Source: DYJK01 sp040755055
GTDB taxonomy: Bacteria; Bacteroidota; Ignavibacteria; Ignavibacteriales; Melioribacteraceae
Assembly: GCA_040755055.1 (NCBI GenBank)
Contig: JBFMBS010000004.1
Location: forward strand, 119,118-183,117
Direction of reading: 5' to 3'
DNA length: 64,000 nucleotides
Shown piece after piece: positions 1 to 8,233 of this stretch. Position numbers and translations under genes: made by a program. Below the pieces are notes generated by a model that had not been told where the DNA came from, did not search any database, and worked only from the letters and a program-made list of their open reading frames with translations. Position 1 is the first letter of the stretch; every line of letters begins with the position of its first letter.

Positions 1-871
1 CCCAGAGATGGAAAGTTGCATAGTCGATATTTCTACTTTGATGTGCTTTCAGAAAAACTTCTTCCATTTGGATACTCCCGGCAAGACCTTCGTTACCGGT
101 GGTTACCAAATGATTTTGATCGATTGATTTAATATACGCAGCGGTTTCATCGATCCACTTATAAAAGTAATCTATGTATTGAAGACTCTCTTCACCTCTA
201 CCGGGACGCGGTTCGTTTGCAAGCTGCCACGACATTATAGACGGATCTTCGTAATAGAAATTGCCGGTAAATTTATTTTTACGTGTTACAATTTTGTATA
301 TAAAATTCCTGAAAGCTTCATTTCCTTTTTCGTTGCGATAAAACTCTGCCGAGTAATTCATGAATGCACCCCAACCTTGATTAGGATTATTCGGATCAAT
401 TACTTCGCCGTCGCCAAACCATTTATTGTAAACAACAAATCCACCCGACCATTCCCAGTAATTGTTTAAAAATACAACTGCATGCATATCCCGTTTACCG
501 ATTTCAGCTAAAAGAAAATCGAGTCCTTCCAGTAATTCTTCATTATAAACACCCGGTGATGGCTGAATTACAGGCTGTAAAGTTTTATTAATATAAGAAG
601 GTTCAGAGGCAGCAAGAATTCTGAGATTTGTAATACCATGTTCTTTCAAGAAATCAAGTTCACGAATCAATCTATCGCGGTCACCTTCTTTGCCGGGTCT
701 GCCCAGATAACATCCGTACCAAAGATTCGTGCCGACAAAGTAGTATGGTTTTCCATCCAGAACGAATTGGGTGCCATTCACTTTTATATATTCAGGTTCT
801 CCAACAAACAGAGACGAACATCCTTGCAATGAAAAAAAGATCGATAGAAGAACACCATAAAATTTTTTCAT
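1..871 (-). CDS. GH5 (subfamily 7-like) endo-beta-mannanase lipoprotein, partial
   Basis: The gene starts with ATG at 871 and runs off the left edge, so 290 codons are visible and the C-terminal part is missing. The N-terminus is a short hydrophobic leader followed by LQGC (Cys18), a plausible lipobox for an outer-membrane lipoprotein. Residues about 27-290 look like the first half of a GH5 TIM barrel: the IMSWQLANEPRPG segment puts the expected acid/base Glu at residue 220, and the GTNLWYG and LRILAASEP segments fit GH5_7 mannanases. The nucleophile Glu would lie beyond the edge. Likely role: endo-hydrolysis of beta-1,4-mannan at the cell surface. It follows the SGNH esterase gene by 24 nt on the same strand, so probably one operon. 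Confident in GH5; the mannan specificity is inferred. Confidence 0.8.
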   Translation of the reverse strand, partial: MKKFYGVLLSIFFSLQGCSSLFVGEPEYIKVNGTQFVLDGKPYYFVGTNLWYGCYLGRPGKEGDRDRLIRELDFLKEHGITNLRILAASEPSYINKTLQPVIQPSPGVYNEELLEGLDFLLAEIGKRDMHAVVFLNNYWEWSGGFVVYNKWFGDGEVIDPNNPNQGWGAFMNYSAEFYRNEKGNEAFRNFIYKIVTRKNKFTGNFYYEDPSIMSWQLANEPRPGRGEESLQYIDYFYKWIDETAAYIKSIDQNHLVTTGNEGLAGSIQMEEVFLKAHQSRNIDYATFHLW

Positions 872-895
872 GATTCCTCAAGAGTTTTTATAAAG

Positions 896-2740
896 TCATT
901 TTAATAATAACATTTTTTTTGTTTCCTGAAAGACGGTATTTGATGAAGAATTTTTAATACTTAACGTGTAAAAATAAATACCGCTTTGTAGGGCGAATCG
1001 GTGATTCGCCCCTACATCAAATTTTACAGAATATTTTCCCGGGGATTGTTGTTCATTAACAAGCGTAGCAATTTCACGACCGAGTACGTCGTAAACTTTT
1101 AGAGTTGTAAAGACGACTCGCCGAGTCGTCTCTACGTTTGTTATATTGTATTCTATTGTAGTGCTTGGATTAAATGGATTAGGGTAATTCTGCTCCAGGG
1201 AAAAATTTTGCGGGATAGATTCTGCCGGTTCGGAGATATCTGTAAAAGGTTTTAGTGTTCCGTAAACTTCGAACTCGGCAACAGTATAATTTGAATCAGG
1301 CATGTTGCTGCCGATACAAAGTAAACGTACATACCTTCCATTTTGTGTTAAACCGGAGATGTCATCAATACCGCCATCGCCCACAACCGTGCTGAAAACT
1401 TTTGTTGTAGCACCGCTTTCGGTCATCACCTCTAAACGATAGTTTACACCAAAAACTTTTCCCCATTTAAGAACTATTCTATTAATCTGCAAAGTTTTTT
1501 CAAGATCGATATAAATCCATTGCGTTCCGGTTTTGCCGCTAATCCAGTTAGTCATAGTATCACCATCATTCACATATTGAGTATTCGATGCTCTAAGTGT
1601 AGAAGACGCAGTAGCCGGGTAATTTAATGCCCTATTAATTTGTTCTGGTTCCAATACTTGTACCGTAATTTCTTTTTCTTCCGATGAATCCCCGGTCGAA
1701 ATCAATTTGTAAGTAGTAGTAACATCTGGTGATACATCTACAAATCCCGATTGAGAAACAGTGCTTCCATCTAATGTTACCGATGAACCGTTTGTTGCAG
1801 ACCAGCTCAATCTGCTTGTTTCATTAGCATCCTTTTCTATCATAGGGGGCTCGGCAATAAAGGATTTAATTTTCCCGGAGGGTAAATATGTTACGGTAAC
1901 ATAAGCTGTATCCCTTAATTCACCGCTTGCAATAAGCATATAAGTTTGTGTTTGAGTAGGATAAACATTCGTAGAATCAACATCTGCAAAAACTTGTTCG
2001 TTCAATGTCACCATCGAACCGGCGGTTGTTTCCCAATACAATGTTATAGCTTCACCTTGTTCGAATGTATCGTCTTTTGCATAGAAATCTAATATAAAAC
2101 CGGAAGCACTGTTCAATATTGTATTGCGTGCAATTTGAGCCATCATATTATAACCTTGTGCATTTGGATGAATACCATCCGGAAATAAAGTGCTGCTACC
2201 CATCATTGTGTTATTGAAATCGATTAAAAAAGTATTGGTCGTACTTCTTACCGAATCGATCAATGGGATAATTTCATTCTGAACAATAGAACTTGTAATT
2301 CCATATCCATCACGAAAAACCGGGCATGGATAGCAGACAAATATCTGCGGATCTTTTCCATCTTTTCTGAATTCATTAATCATGTCTATGTAATCGGGAA
2401 AATATTCCTCTTTGTAAATCCAATTTTGCGGTTTGCTATCATTCGTACCAAGTTTTATAATTACAATATGCGGATCAAGATCTAATGCATTGTAAAAAGA
2501 TTCTTCTTCCCAGTACGGAAAATCTCCGTGTTTTAACATTGTTGTTCCAGATACGCCAAAATTTTTCACATTATAGTGTGGACCTAAAAGAGTATCGAGT
2601 TGTTGCGGATATGATTGCGCACCAAGTCCACCGTATGTTATGCTATTGCCAATACAAGCCACGCGAATTTGGTTAAACTGTGCGTGCATCAATACGGAAG
2701 AAAAAATTATCACGGATAAAATCTTAATGATGTTTTTCAT
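896..2740 (-). CDS. Secreted SGNH/GDSL esterase with F5/8 type C and T9SS sorting domains
   Basis: A 614-aa exported protein. A signal peptide (1-20, ending MHA) leads into an SGNH hydrolase domain (about 25-212): block I GNSIT with nucleophile Ser33, block III GTND (Asn100), and block V PDGIHPN with Asp188 and His191. Two Ig-like repeats follow (about 213-290 and 291-365), then an F5/8 type C (discoidin-like) carbohydrate-binding domain (about 370-500) and a C-terminal T9SS domain with the NYPNPFNPSTT motif ending in LLLK. The family removes acetyl or other acyl groups from polysaccharides; between two GH5 genes, an acetyl-mannan or hemicellulose esterase is plausible. The T9SS domain carries two palindromic insertions (listed separately). 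The gap to the upstream GH gene is only 7 nt. Confidence 0.85.
   Translation of the reverse strand: MKNIIKILSVIIFSSVLMHAQFNQIRVACIGNSITYGGLGAQSYPQQLDTLLGPHYNVKNFGVSGTTMLKHGDFPYWEEESFYNALDLDPHIVIIKLGTNDSKPQNWIYKEEYFPDYIDMINEFRKDGKDPQIFVCYPCPVFRDGYGITSSIVQNEIIPLIDSVRSTTNTFLIDFNNTMMGSSTLFPDGIHPNAQGYNMMAQIARNTILNSASGFILDFYAKDDTFEQGEAITLYWETTAGSMVTLNEQVFADVDSTNVYPTQTQTYMLIASGELRDTAYVTVTYLPSGKIKSFIAEPPMIEKDANETSRLSWSATNGSSVTLDGSTVSQSGFVDVSPDVTTTYKLISTGDSSEEKEITVQVLEPEQINRALNYPATASSTLRASNTQYVNDGDTMTNWISGKTGTQWIYIDLEKTLQINRIVLKWGKVFGVNYRLEVMTESGATTKVFSTVVGDGGIDDISGLTQNGRYVRLLCIGSNMPDSNYTVAEFEVYGTLKPFTDISEPAESIPQNFSLEQNYPNPFNPSTTIEYNITNVETTRRVVFTTLKVYDVLGREIATLVNEQQSPGKYSVKFDVGANHRFALQSGIYFYTLSIKNSSSNTVFQETKKMLLLK
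987..1016. repeat. 30-bp palindromic element inside T9SS domain (site B, copy 1)
   Basis: A near-perfect inverted repeat with a GTAGGGGCGAATC arm, one base shorter in the GGGG/CCC run on one side. It is translated in frame as part of the T9SS domain (residues G-A-N-H-R-F-A-L-Q between FDV and SGIYFYTL), making this loop longer than the usual FDASNLPSGVY-type segment. The same element lies at the same position in the neighbouring GH gene (2839-2868). Confidence 0.85.
1111..1131. repeat. 21-bp perfect palindrome inside T9SS domain (site A)
   Basis: Arms AGACGACTCG and CGAGTCGTCT around a single central base form a perfect inverted repeat. It is read in frame as E-T-T-R-R-V-V between the PSTTIEYNI strand and the TLKVYDVLGRE strand of the T9SS domain. 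The homologous gap in the adjacent GH gene holds an unrelated palindrome. Confidence 0.8.
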
Positions 2741-2747
2741 GTTTGGC

Positions 2748-5186
2748 TCATTTAATTAAAATCATTTTTTTTGTTTCTTGAAACACGGTATTCGATGAAA
2801 GGTCACTAATACTTAAGGTGTAAAAATAAACTCCACTTTGTAGGGCGAATCGGCGATTCGCCCCTACATCAAATTTTACAGAATATTTCCCCGGTCTTTG
2901 ATATTCATTCACAAGTGTTGTTACTTCTCTTCCGAGGATGTCGTAAACTTTCAAAGTCACAACCCCTCCCATATCCCTCCCCTTACTAAGGGGAGGGACA
3001 GAGGGTGGGGTCGGAATTATATAGCTAATAGTTGTGCTTGGATTAAACGGATTGGGATAGTTCTGTTCCAAAATAAATTGGGAAGGTAATTCATCAACAA
3101 TCTCATCAGCATCAGAAGGATTGGGTATTCCATAAACTTCTATCTCCTTAAAAGAGAATGCATATTGGGTTGCCCGTTTATCCAACATAATTTTCAAATA
3201 TCTTCCCTTACTGTTCAAATTCTCGAATGTTTCTGTTCCACCTTTTCCATCAATGTTTTGTTTGACCAATTTATAACTCGTCATATCCGAACTAATACCA
3301 ATACGGTAACTTTTTGCGTAGCCGTAATCCCAGATTAAATTTATCTTTTCAACGATGAATTCACTTCCTAAATCAATTTCAATCCACTGCGCATCGGCAT
3401 TCTCGCTAAACCAGGAAGTACCCAATGAACCGTCAACAGCATATGCCGGTAAGTCGTGCCCAAAATCTTGTTCAGCTGTTGATGCTGTAACAATTTTATT
3501 TAACGCCCGATTAACCTGGTTTGCCGGAACAATGGAGACATAAACAACAGCCGAATCAACAACTTCCCCCACCGCCAGTAATTTATATTTAGTCGGGTTA
3601 CCGGTAGGATAAACTTCAGCAGATCCATCTTCACCAACCGGTTCATCATTCAAAGTTACTGTTGATCCTCTGCTTGTTTGCCATGTTATTGTTGTACTTT
3701 CACCCGGTCCAACGGCATTAGAATTAATTTTAAAGTATGTTATTTTTCCCGACGGCAATACATCTACAAATAATGTTAAAGTAGATGGTGTTTCACCGGA
3801 AGTTTGTAAAGTGTAAAATATAGTTTGTGCCGGACTAACTATCATTTCGCCCTGGTAATCGACCGGAAGACTGTTCAGTGTTACGTTGCTTCCAATTGCA
3901 GTTTTCCATTTCAACAATACCGTATCACCTTTTTCGATCACATTTCCAGAAGCTGTGAAAGAGTATATCTCACCGGTTTTAGGATTCAACACAACATCAT
4001 AGGGATAATTTGCGTACAAATACTTCATGTTTTGTTTTGCACGATCACTGTAAATACTGAAATCCCAACCCCAATCCAAAGCACCGGCGTAACCGGTTTC
4101 GATTAGTATTTTATATAAGTCCTCATCATTTTTATTAAAGGTATCCTGGATATAAAATTCGGCAATCACCAGCTCCTTGTCTAAATTCCAGTATGAATAC
4201 GGATTATGAAAGGGAGACATAGCCACACCGGCCCAATCGTAATAATGAACTGTATAAAAATCTAATGTTCCAAGCGGATCGCCGCCGGCTTCTATTAGTC
4301 TATCGTCTCTATAATAATTTTTGTTAGCTGCTATAAGATTATAAAAATTCTGTGCAATCTGGTTTGCGTTTAATTTCACTCCATATTTTGATTCAAAAAA
4401 AATTTCAAGTTCTACTTTTTGTTCTGCTGTAAGTTTTGAGAAATAATCTTGAGCAGAAATTTTACCGATAGTTGCCACATCGGTAGCAGCCGGAAAACCC
4501 CATGTGCCGTTCGTAACTTTAGCACCGGGGACTTCTCTGTGGATAGCACCGGCAACCAAGTTGATGAATCTCTGGATATAAAACATATCGACATCTGCTG
4601 TTGTAATACTTGGCCAGCCAAATTCAGTACTCATACCTTCAGGTTCATTGAATACTTCCCAGCTAATAATTGCCGGGTGATCTTTCAGTTCCCTCACCAT
4701 CGGCAAAAGAGAATTTTCGATATAGCTTCTTGTGTAAAGTGTATCGGTTAGCATTAATCTGTTCCTATTTAAGTATGTCTGGCTCATTGTATTTCGCATC
4801 ATGTCGAACGACCAAAGAGATAAAACCATACCGAGATTATTCTGCCAAGCCAGATCAAGTATTTGTTTAAGATCGCTAATCGTTCCCTGACCCGGTCCTA
4901 TAACAAACCCATTAGCATCAAACTGCGGAGTATTTGTGCCGGTAGTATGAAGCCAAAAACGGATAGCGTTACCGCCGGCATTAGAAATAGAACTAAAATA
5001 ATTTTGGAATGCAGTAAAGTTGGTTGTACCGGGACCAACATCGTACGCAAAATCCACCCATGCAACATTCGATCCGCTTAAAAATAAATCTTGATTGTTA
5101 TAATTAATCCGTGATTGTGCTACAGTAGTAGTTAGTGAAAAACTTGACAGCAGAAATAATTTTAATACTAAGCAATTTGTTTTCAT
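2748..5186 (-). CDS. Secreted GH5-like glycoside hydrolase with F5/8 type C and T9SS domains
   Basis: An 812-aa exported enzyme. A signal peptide (about 1-23, ending VAQ) precedes a TIM-barrel hydrolase (about 28-400). The acid/base Glu181 sits in SWEVFNEPEG, an HYYDW segment is at about 314, and the likely nucleophile Glu343 is in ELVIAEFY, the clan GH-A pattern. Two Ig-like repeats (about 403-555) resemble those of the SGNH neighbour, followed by an F5/8 type C domain (about 558-690) and a T9SS domain (about 700-812). Substrate is not fixed by sequence; mannan or another beta-glycan is inferred from the neighbouring GH5_7-like enzyme. It is the first gene of the three-gene operon. The T9SS domain contains two palindromic insertions, one different from those in the neighbour. 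Confidence 0.82.
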   Translation of the reverse strand: MKTNCLVLKLFLLSSFSLTTTVAQSRINYNNQDLFLSGSNVAWVDFAYDVGPGTTNFTAFQNYFSSISNAGGNAIRFWLHTTGTNTPQFDANGFVIGPGQGTISDLKQILDLAWQNNLGMVLSLWSFDMMRNTMSQTYLNRNRLMLTDTLYTRSYIENSLLPMVRELKDHPAIISWEVFNEPEGMSTEFGWPSITTADVDMFYIQRFINLVAGAIHREVPGAKVTNGTWGFPAATDVATIGKISAQDYFSKLTAEQKVELEIFFESKYGVKLNANQIAQNFYNLIAANKNYYRDDRLIEAGGDPLGTLDFYTVHYYDWAGVAMSPFHNPYSYWNLDKELVIAEFYIQDTFNKNDEDLYKILIETGYAGALDWGWDFSIYSDRAKQNMKYLYANYPYDVVLNPKTGEIYSFTASGNVIEKGDTVLLKWKTAIGSNVTLNSLPVDYQGEMIVSPAQTIFYTLQTSGETPSTLTLFVDVLPSGKITYFKINSNAVGPGESTTITWQTSRGSTVTLNDEPVGEDGSAEVYPTGNPTKYKLLAVGEVVDSAVVYVSIVPANQVNRALNKIVTASTAEQDFGHDLPAYAVDGSLGTSWFSENADAQWIEIDLGSEFIVEKINLIWDYGYAKSYRIGISSDMTSYKLVKQNIDGKGGTETFENLNSKGRYLKIMLDKRATQYAFSFKEIEVYGIPNPSDADEIVDELPSQFILEQNYPNPFNPSTTISYIIPTPPSVPPLSKGRDMGGVVTLKVYDILGREVTTLVNEYQRPGKYSVKFDVGANRRFALQSGVYFYTLSISDLSSNTVFQETKKMILIK
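2839..2868. repeat. 30-bp palindromic element inside T9SS domain (site B, copy 2)
   Basis: Same element and same position in the domain as 987-1016, encoding G-A-N-R-R-F-A-L-Q. It is one base different from copy 1 in the centre (CGGCG versus CGGTG on the plus strand), which restores symmetry. Flanking T9SS sequence is only moderately conserved between the two genes. Confidence 0.85.
2962..3011. repeat. Palindromic element inside T9SS domain (site A, second family)
   Basis: Perfect 12-bp inner arms (2974-2985 and 2987-2998, TCCCTCCCCTTA type) around one base, with imperfect outer arms rich in CCC/GGG. It is translated in frame as a Pro/Ser/Lys/Gly-rich loop (PTPPSVPPLSKGRDMGG) between ISYIIP and VVTLKVYDILGRE. 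This is the same loop that holds the unrelated 1111-1131 palindrome in the neighbouring gene. Confidence 0.8.
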
Positions 5187-5365
5187 AGCAGCTTTTTAAT
5201 ATTAGTATTCCGAAGCAAAAATCTTACGCAGAAATTATGCCAGAGGAATTTGGATTACACAATTTTTGATTGCATCACTTAATTAAGATTATTTTGACCG
5301 GATTCAGTAAATGATATTTATAATCCTAATAAAGATTTATCATTTTAATAATATAATTGGGAGGT

Positions 5366-5399
5366 AAAAAGATAAGCCCGCAAATCAGCGGGCTTATCA
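5366..5399 (-). terminator. Rho-independent terminator after MCP gene
   Basis: An 11-bp inverted repeat, GATAAGCCCGC and its complement (5371-5381 and 5388-5398), lies 19 nt past the stop of the chemoreceptor at 5418 and is followed on the minus strand by a run of five T. The rest of 5187-5417 holds no gene; it must include the promoter of the polysaccharide operon, which I could not place. Confidence 0.8.
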
Positions 5400-5417
5400 G
5401 AAGAGGCATTTATCAGA

Positions 5418-7499
5418 TCAAGCAAAAACTTTCTCTTTTGGATGAGGATGAGGTTTTTCTTTTTTCTGATTTGTATTAATAAACCTGAACCGTGAAATAA
5501 CACCTTTTAGATTAGCAGTCATTTTATTCAATTCATCGGCGGCACTTGCAATCTGCTGGATACCGGTTGCGCTTTCATTAGTAACCTTACTTATTGATTC
5601 CACGTTCTTGCTGATAAGTTCGCTTGTAGCGCTTTGTTCCTCGCTTGCAGATGCAACCTGGGCAACAACATCAAGAACTTCATCCGATGCGTGAATAATT
5701 TGTTTAAGCGATTCGCCGGCTTTTTGTGCAAATGATTTTCCGGCATCCACTTCGGTACTTCCTTCTTTCATCGAATCAACAACATTATCGGTTACATTTT
5801 GTATCCGTTTGATCATATCGGAAATTTCTTTTGTTGCTTTAGTTGTTCTTTCGGCTAATTTCCTAACTTCATCGGCAACAACAGCAAATCCTCTTCCTTG
5901 TTCGCCGGCTCTTGCTGCTTCAATAGCTGCGTTCAATGCCAAAAGGTTGGTTTGATTGGCAATGTCATCTATCACTTGAACAATTTCACCTATTTGCTCG
6001 CTGTTTTTGCCAAGTGCTTGAATTTTTTCCGAAGCTTTTTCAACAAATGCTGCGATACGATTCATACCGTTCACAGTTTTTTCTACAACATTTCCTCCTT
6101 CACGCGCAACTTCCCCGGCTTTCTTCGAAGCATCGGCAGCTCTCGATGCATTCCTGGATGTGTCCATAATTGTTTTGGTCATTTCTTCAACTGTAGAAGC
6201 AACTTCAACCGATTGTACACTTTGCTGCTGGGCACCGGCAGCCATCTCCTCTGTTGAAGAAGAAATCTGCTCGCTTATCGATGCAGTTAGATTTACCATT
6301 TCACTAATATTATTCAGAACATCGACGAGAGCATCTCCAAGCGAGTTTATGCTATCGGCAATCATCCTATGATCACCTTTATAGGTACCATTAACACGTG
6401 CAGTAAAATTACCTTTTGCCATATCACCCAAAACTCCAACACCTTCTTTTATCGGCATGAACAATGCATCTAAAGTAGAGTTCACGCCTATTACTATTTC
6501 CTTGTAAGCACCGTAAAATTTATCCGGGTTACCGCGCATAGAAAGTTTGCCATCTATAATCTCGTCAGTAACAAGTTTCAGTTCGAATATCAAGTTGTTG
6601 AGATTTTCAACAACAACAACAAAGCTTTTTGACAGCATATCTTTTTCTGAGAGTACATTGATTTGCAGATCAAGGTTCCCTTTAGAAATTTCGTTGGCAG
6701 CTTCTATTTTATTATGCTGGGCACCTCTCATTTGTTCAAGCAGCTGTGAAAGTTCCCCGAATTCATCTTTAGAAGTTATATCTATTTTTTCTTCAAAATC
6801 ACCAATAGAATATTTTGTAATAACTTGTTTTAGTTTTTCAATCGGATTGGTAAGTGTATTGGCAATTTTAACAAAAGCAAATAAGAATACTAAAGAACCG
6901 AATATCATCACAACCACACTTATGATTCTTGTATTAGAAATTATGTCGGATAAATCGGCATTTAATAATTCACCTTTGTCAGTAAAGAATTTTTTCATTT
7001 TTTCAAAATCAGAACCTAACTGTTTTCCTATTTCTTCCCCCGATGTAGTAGCAACCTCGGCAGCAATTTCGAAATCTTTGATTGCCGCCGCACTAATTGT
7101 TCCGTCAATCACTAAAACCTTGTAATCTGTCCAGCTTGAATTAATTGATTTGAGATACGGTTCAATTTCGGTTTGCTGATAATTGTTATTAAGCTGTTCC
7201 AACGATTTATCGATCGATTCTTTTGTTCCGGTTAGTAAATTAAGATTTGCTTCAAACTGGCTTTGGAAACTCGGGATTGAAAACTTAAGAAGCGTATTTT
7301 GAAGAACTTCAAATTTGCGATAGATTTCATCTACCTTATTAGATGGGCTTATATATTCATTATAGATTTCGGTTTTAACCTTATCGATCCTGAACATTTG
7401 TACCATATCATTAATAATAACTACGGTACAAATTGCACCTAATAAGATGTAAGATAACCTCAGTTTTGTTTTGAACTTAATATCATTAAAATTTTTCAT
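5418..7499 (-). CDS. Methyl-accepting chemotaxis protein, four-helix-bundle type
   Basis: A 693-aa chemoreceptor. TM1 (about 12-30) and TM2 (about 188-212) flank a helical periplasmic domain of about 155 residues, of four-helix-bundle appearance. HAMP and further linker helices follow, then a long signalling coiled coil whose tip carries LLALNAAIEAARAGEQGRGF (about 515-545), the CheA/CheW contact region. There is no NWETF-type C-terminal tether. It is the second gene of a pair with a TonB-C protein (gap 34 nt), driven by a predicted sigma-28 promoter at 8106-8132. Ligand unknown. Its DNA is clearly diverged at synonymous sites from the other receptor in the window, unlike the cheW pair. Confidence 0.92.
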   Translation of the reverse strand: MKNFNDIKFKTKLRLSYILLGAICTVVIINDMVQMFRIDKVKTEIYNEYISPSNKVDEIYRKFEVLQNTLLKFSIPSFQSQFEANLNLLTGTKESIDKSLEQLNNNYQQTEIEPYLKSINSSWTDYKVLVIDGTISAAAIKDFEIAAEVATTSGEEIGKQLGSDFEKMKKFFTDKGELLNADLSDIISNTRIISVVVMIFGSLVFLFAFVKIANTLTNPIEKLKQVITKYSIGDFEEKIDITSKDEFGELSQLLEQMRGAQHNKIEAANEISKGNLDLQINVLSEKDMLSKSFVVVVENLNNLIFELKLVTDEIIDGKLSMRGNPDKFYGAYKEIVIGVNSTLDALFMPIKEGVGVLGDMAKGNFTARVNGTYKGDHRMIADSINSLGDALVDVLNNISEMVNLTASISEQISSSTEEMAAGAQQQSVQSVEVASTVEEMTKTIMDTSRNASRAADASKKAGEVAREGGNVVEKTVNGMNRIAAFVEKASEKIQALGKNSEQIGEIVQVIDDIANQTNLLALNAAIEAARAGEQGRGFAVVADEVRKLAERTTKATKEISDMIKRIQNVTDNVVDSMKEGSTEVDAGKSFAQKAGESLKQIIHASDEVLDVVAQVASASEEQSATSELISKNVESISKVTNESATGIQQIASAADELNKMTANLKGVISRFRFINTNQKKEKPHPHPKEKVFA

Positions 7500-7533
7500 A
7501 ACGCGATGGCGGTTTTATTGGTTGAATTATTAT

Positions 7534-7923
7534 TTAAAGTTTAAAAACAAATGACATCGTTAATTTCACTTTAACGGCTTTTCCTTCTTTCATCCCCGGT
7601 TTGAATTTACTTTCTCTCAAAACTTTTTCTACTGCTTCACTGCATCCTCCTTCAAGTCCTTTTATTATCTTAACATCATCTACATCGCCGTTTTCATTAA
7701 CATAAGCAATAGCAATTACTTTACCTTCCAAACGTGCACTTTTAGCAATAGCCGGATACTGAATTTTTTTCATCAACGCAGCCAAACCGTTTGCCGGTTC
7801 AGGCATTACTTCCGCAAATGCGAGGTACTCTTCTTCTCCCCCGGAATAATATGTTAGTTCATCGCCGGTAGAACCAAGAACAAATCCGTTTAGAAGAAAT
7901 AGCACCAGTATTAGTTTTTTCAT
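7534..7923 (-). CDS. Small periplasmic TonB C-terminal domain protein
   Basis: 129 aa. A signal peptide (about 1-17) is followed by a short linker and a TonB C-terminal (energy-transducer beta) domain, about 50-129: IQYPAIAKSARLEGKVIAI, then AYVNENGDV, a Cys at GGCSEAVEK, and FKPGMKEGKAVKVKLTMSF. The usual N-terminal anchor and Pro-rich spacer of TonB are absent, so it should be free in the periplasm. A strong ribosome site (AAAGGAG) precedes the ATG. It lies first in a two-gene unit with a chemoreceptor under a sigma-28 promoter, which suggests a link to sensing or motility rather than nutrient uptake. Domain call is firm, function unknown. Confidence 0.82.
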   Translation of the reverse strand: MKKLILVLFLLNGFVLGSTGDELTYYSGGEEEYLAFAEVMPEPANGLAALMKKIQYPAIAKSARLEGKVIAIAYVNENGDVDDVKIIKGLEGGCSEAVEKVLRESKFKPGMKEGKAVKVKLTMSFVFKL

Positions 7924-8105
7924 ATTTGGTTCTCCTTTATTTAAAATTGATTTATTAAATAATTAGTTGATTCCAATTTCACCTTTGCTGGCTTTGTCTC
8001 ATCTGTTTATTAAACAATAAATCGAACCCTCTTAAAATCCGTTTATTAATGCACATAAATCCTGATCCCGGCTTATCAAGCACATAGTTAAGATTTACTA
8101 CATTA

Positions 8106-8132
8106 TTATCGAATTACTTTGTTTTTTGTTGA
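8106..8132 (-). promoter_or_regulatory. Predicted sigma-28 promoter for TonB-C protein/MCP
   Basis: On the minus strand it reads TCAA, 15 nt, TTCGATAA, against the sigma-28 consensus TAAA, 15 nt, GCCGATAA. It lies about 180 nt upstream of the TonB-C gene (start 7923). Nothing else recognisable is in the gene-free stretch 7924-8233. Confidence 0.65.
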
Positions 8133-8233
8133 ATTATTTTTTGGGTTTTTAAGAAAAAAAATCAAAAGTGAGCTATTTAATAAAGATATGTTGTAAAGAA
8201 ATCTCCAACTTTACTTCCAGGTTATGTCCTAAT

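Noticed and set aside
6547..7125. Long plus-strand open frame opposite the chemoreceptor
   Set aside because: It mirrors the codon pattern of the minus-strand MCP, has no ribosome site and its Ser/Thr/Ile-rich product resembles nothing; the MCP frame is clearly coding.
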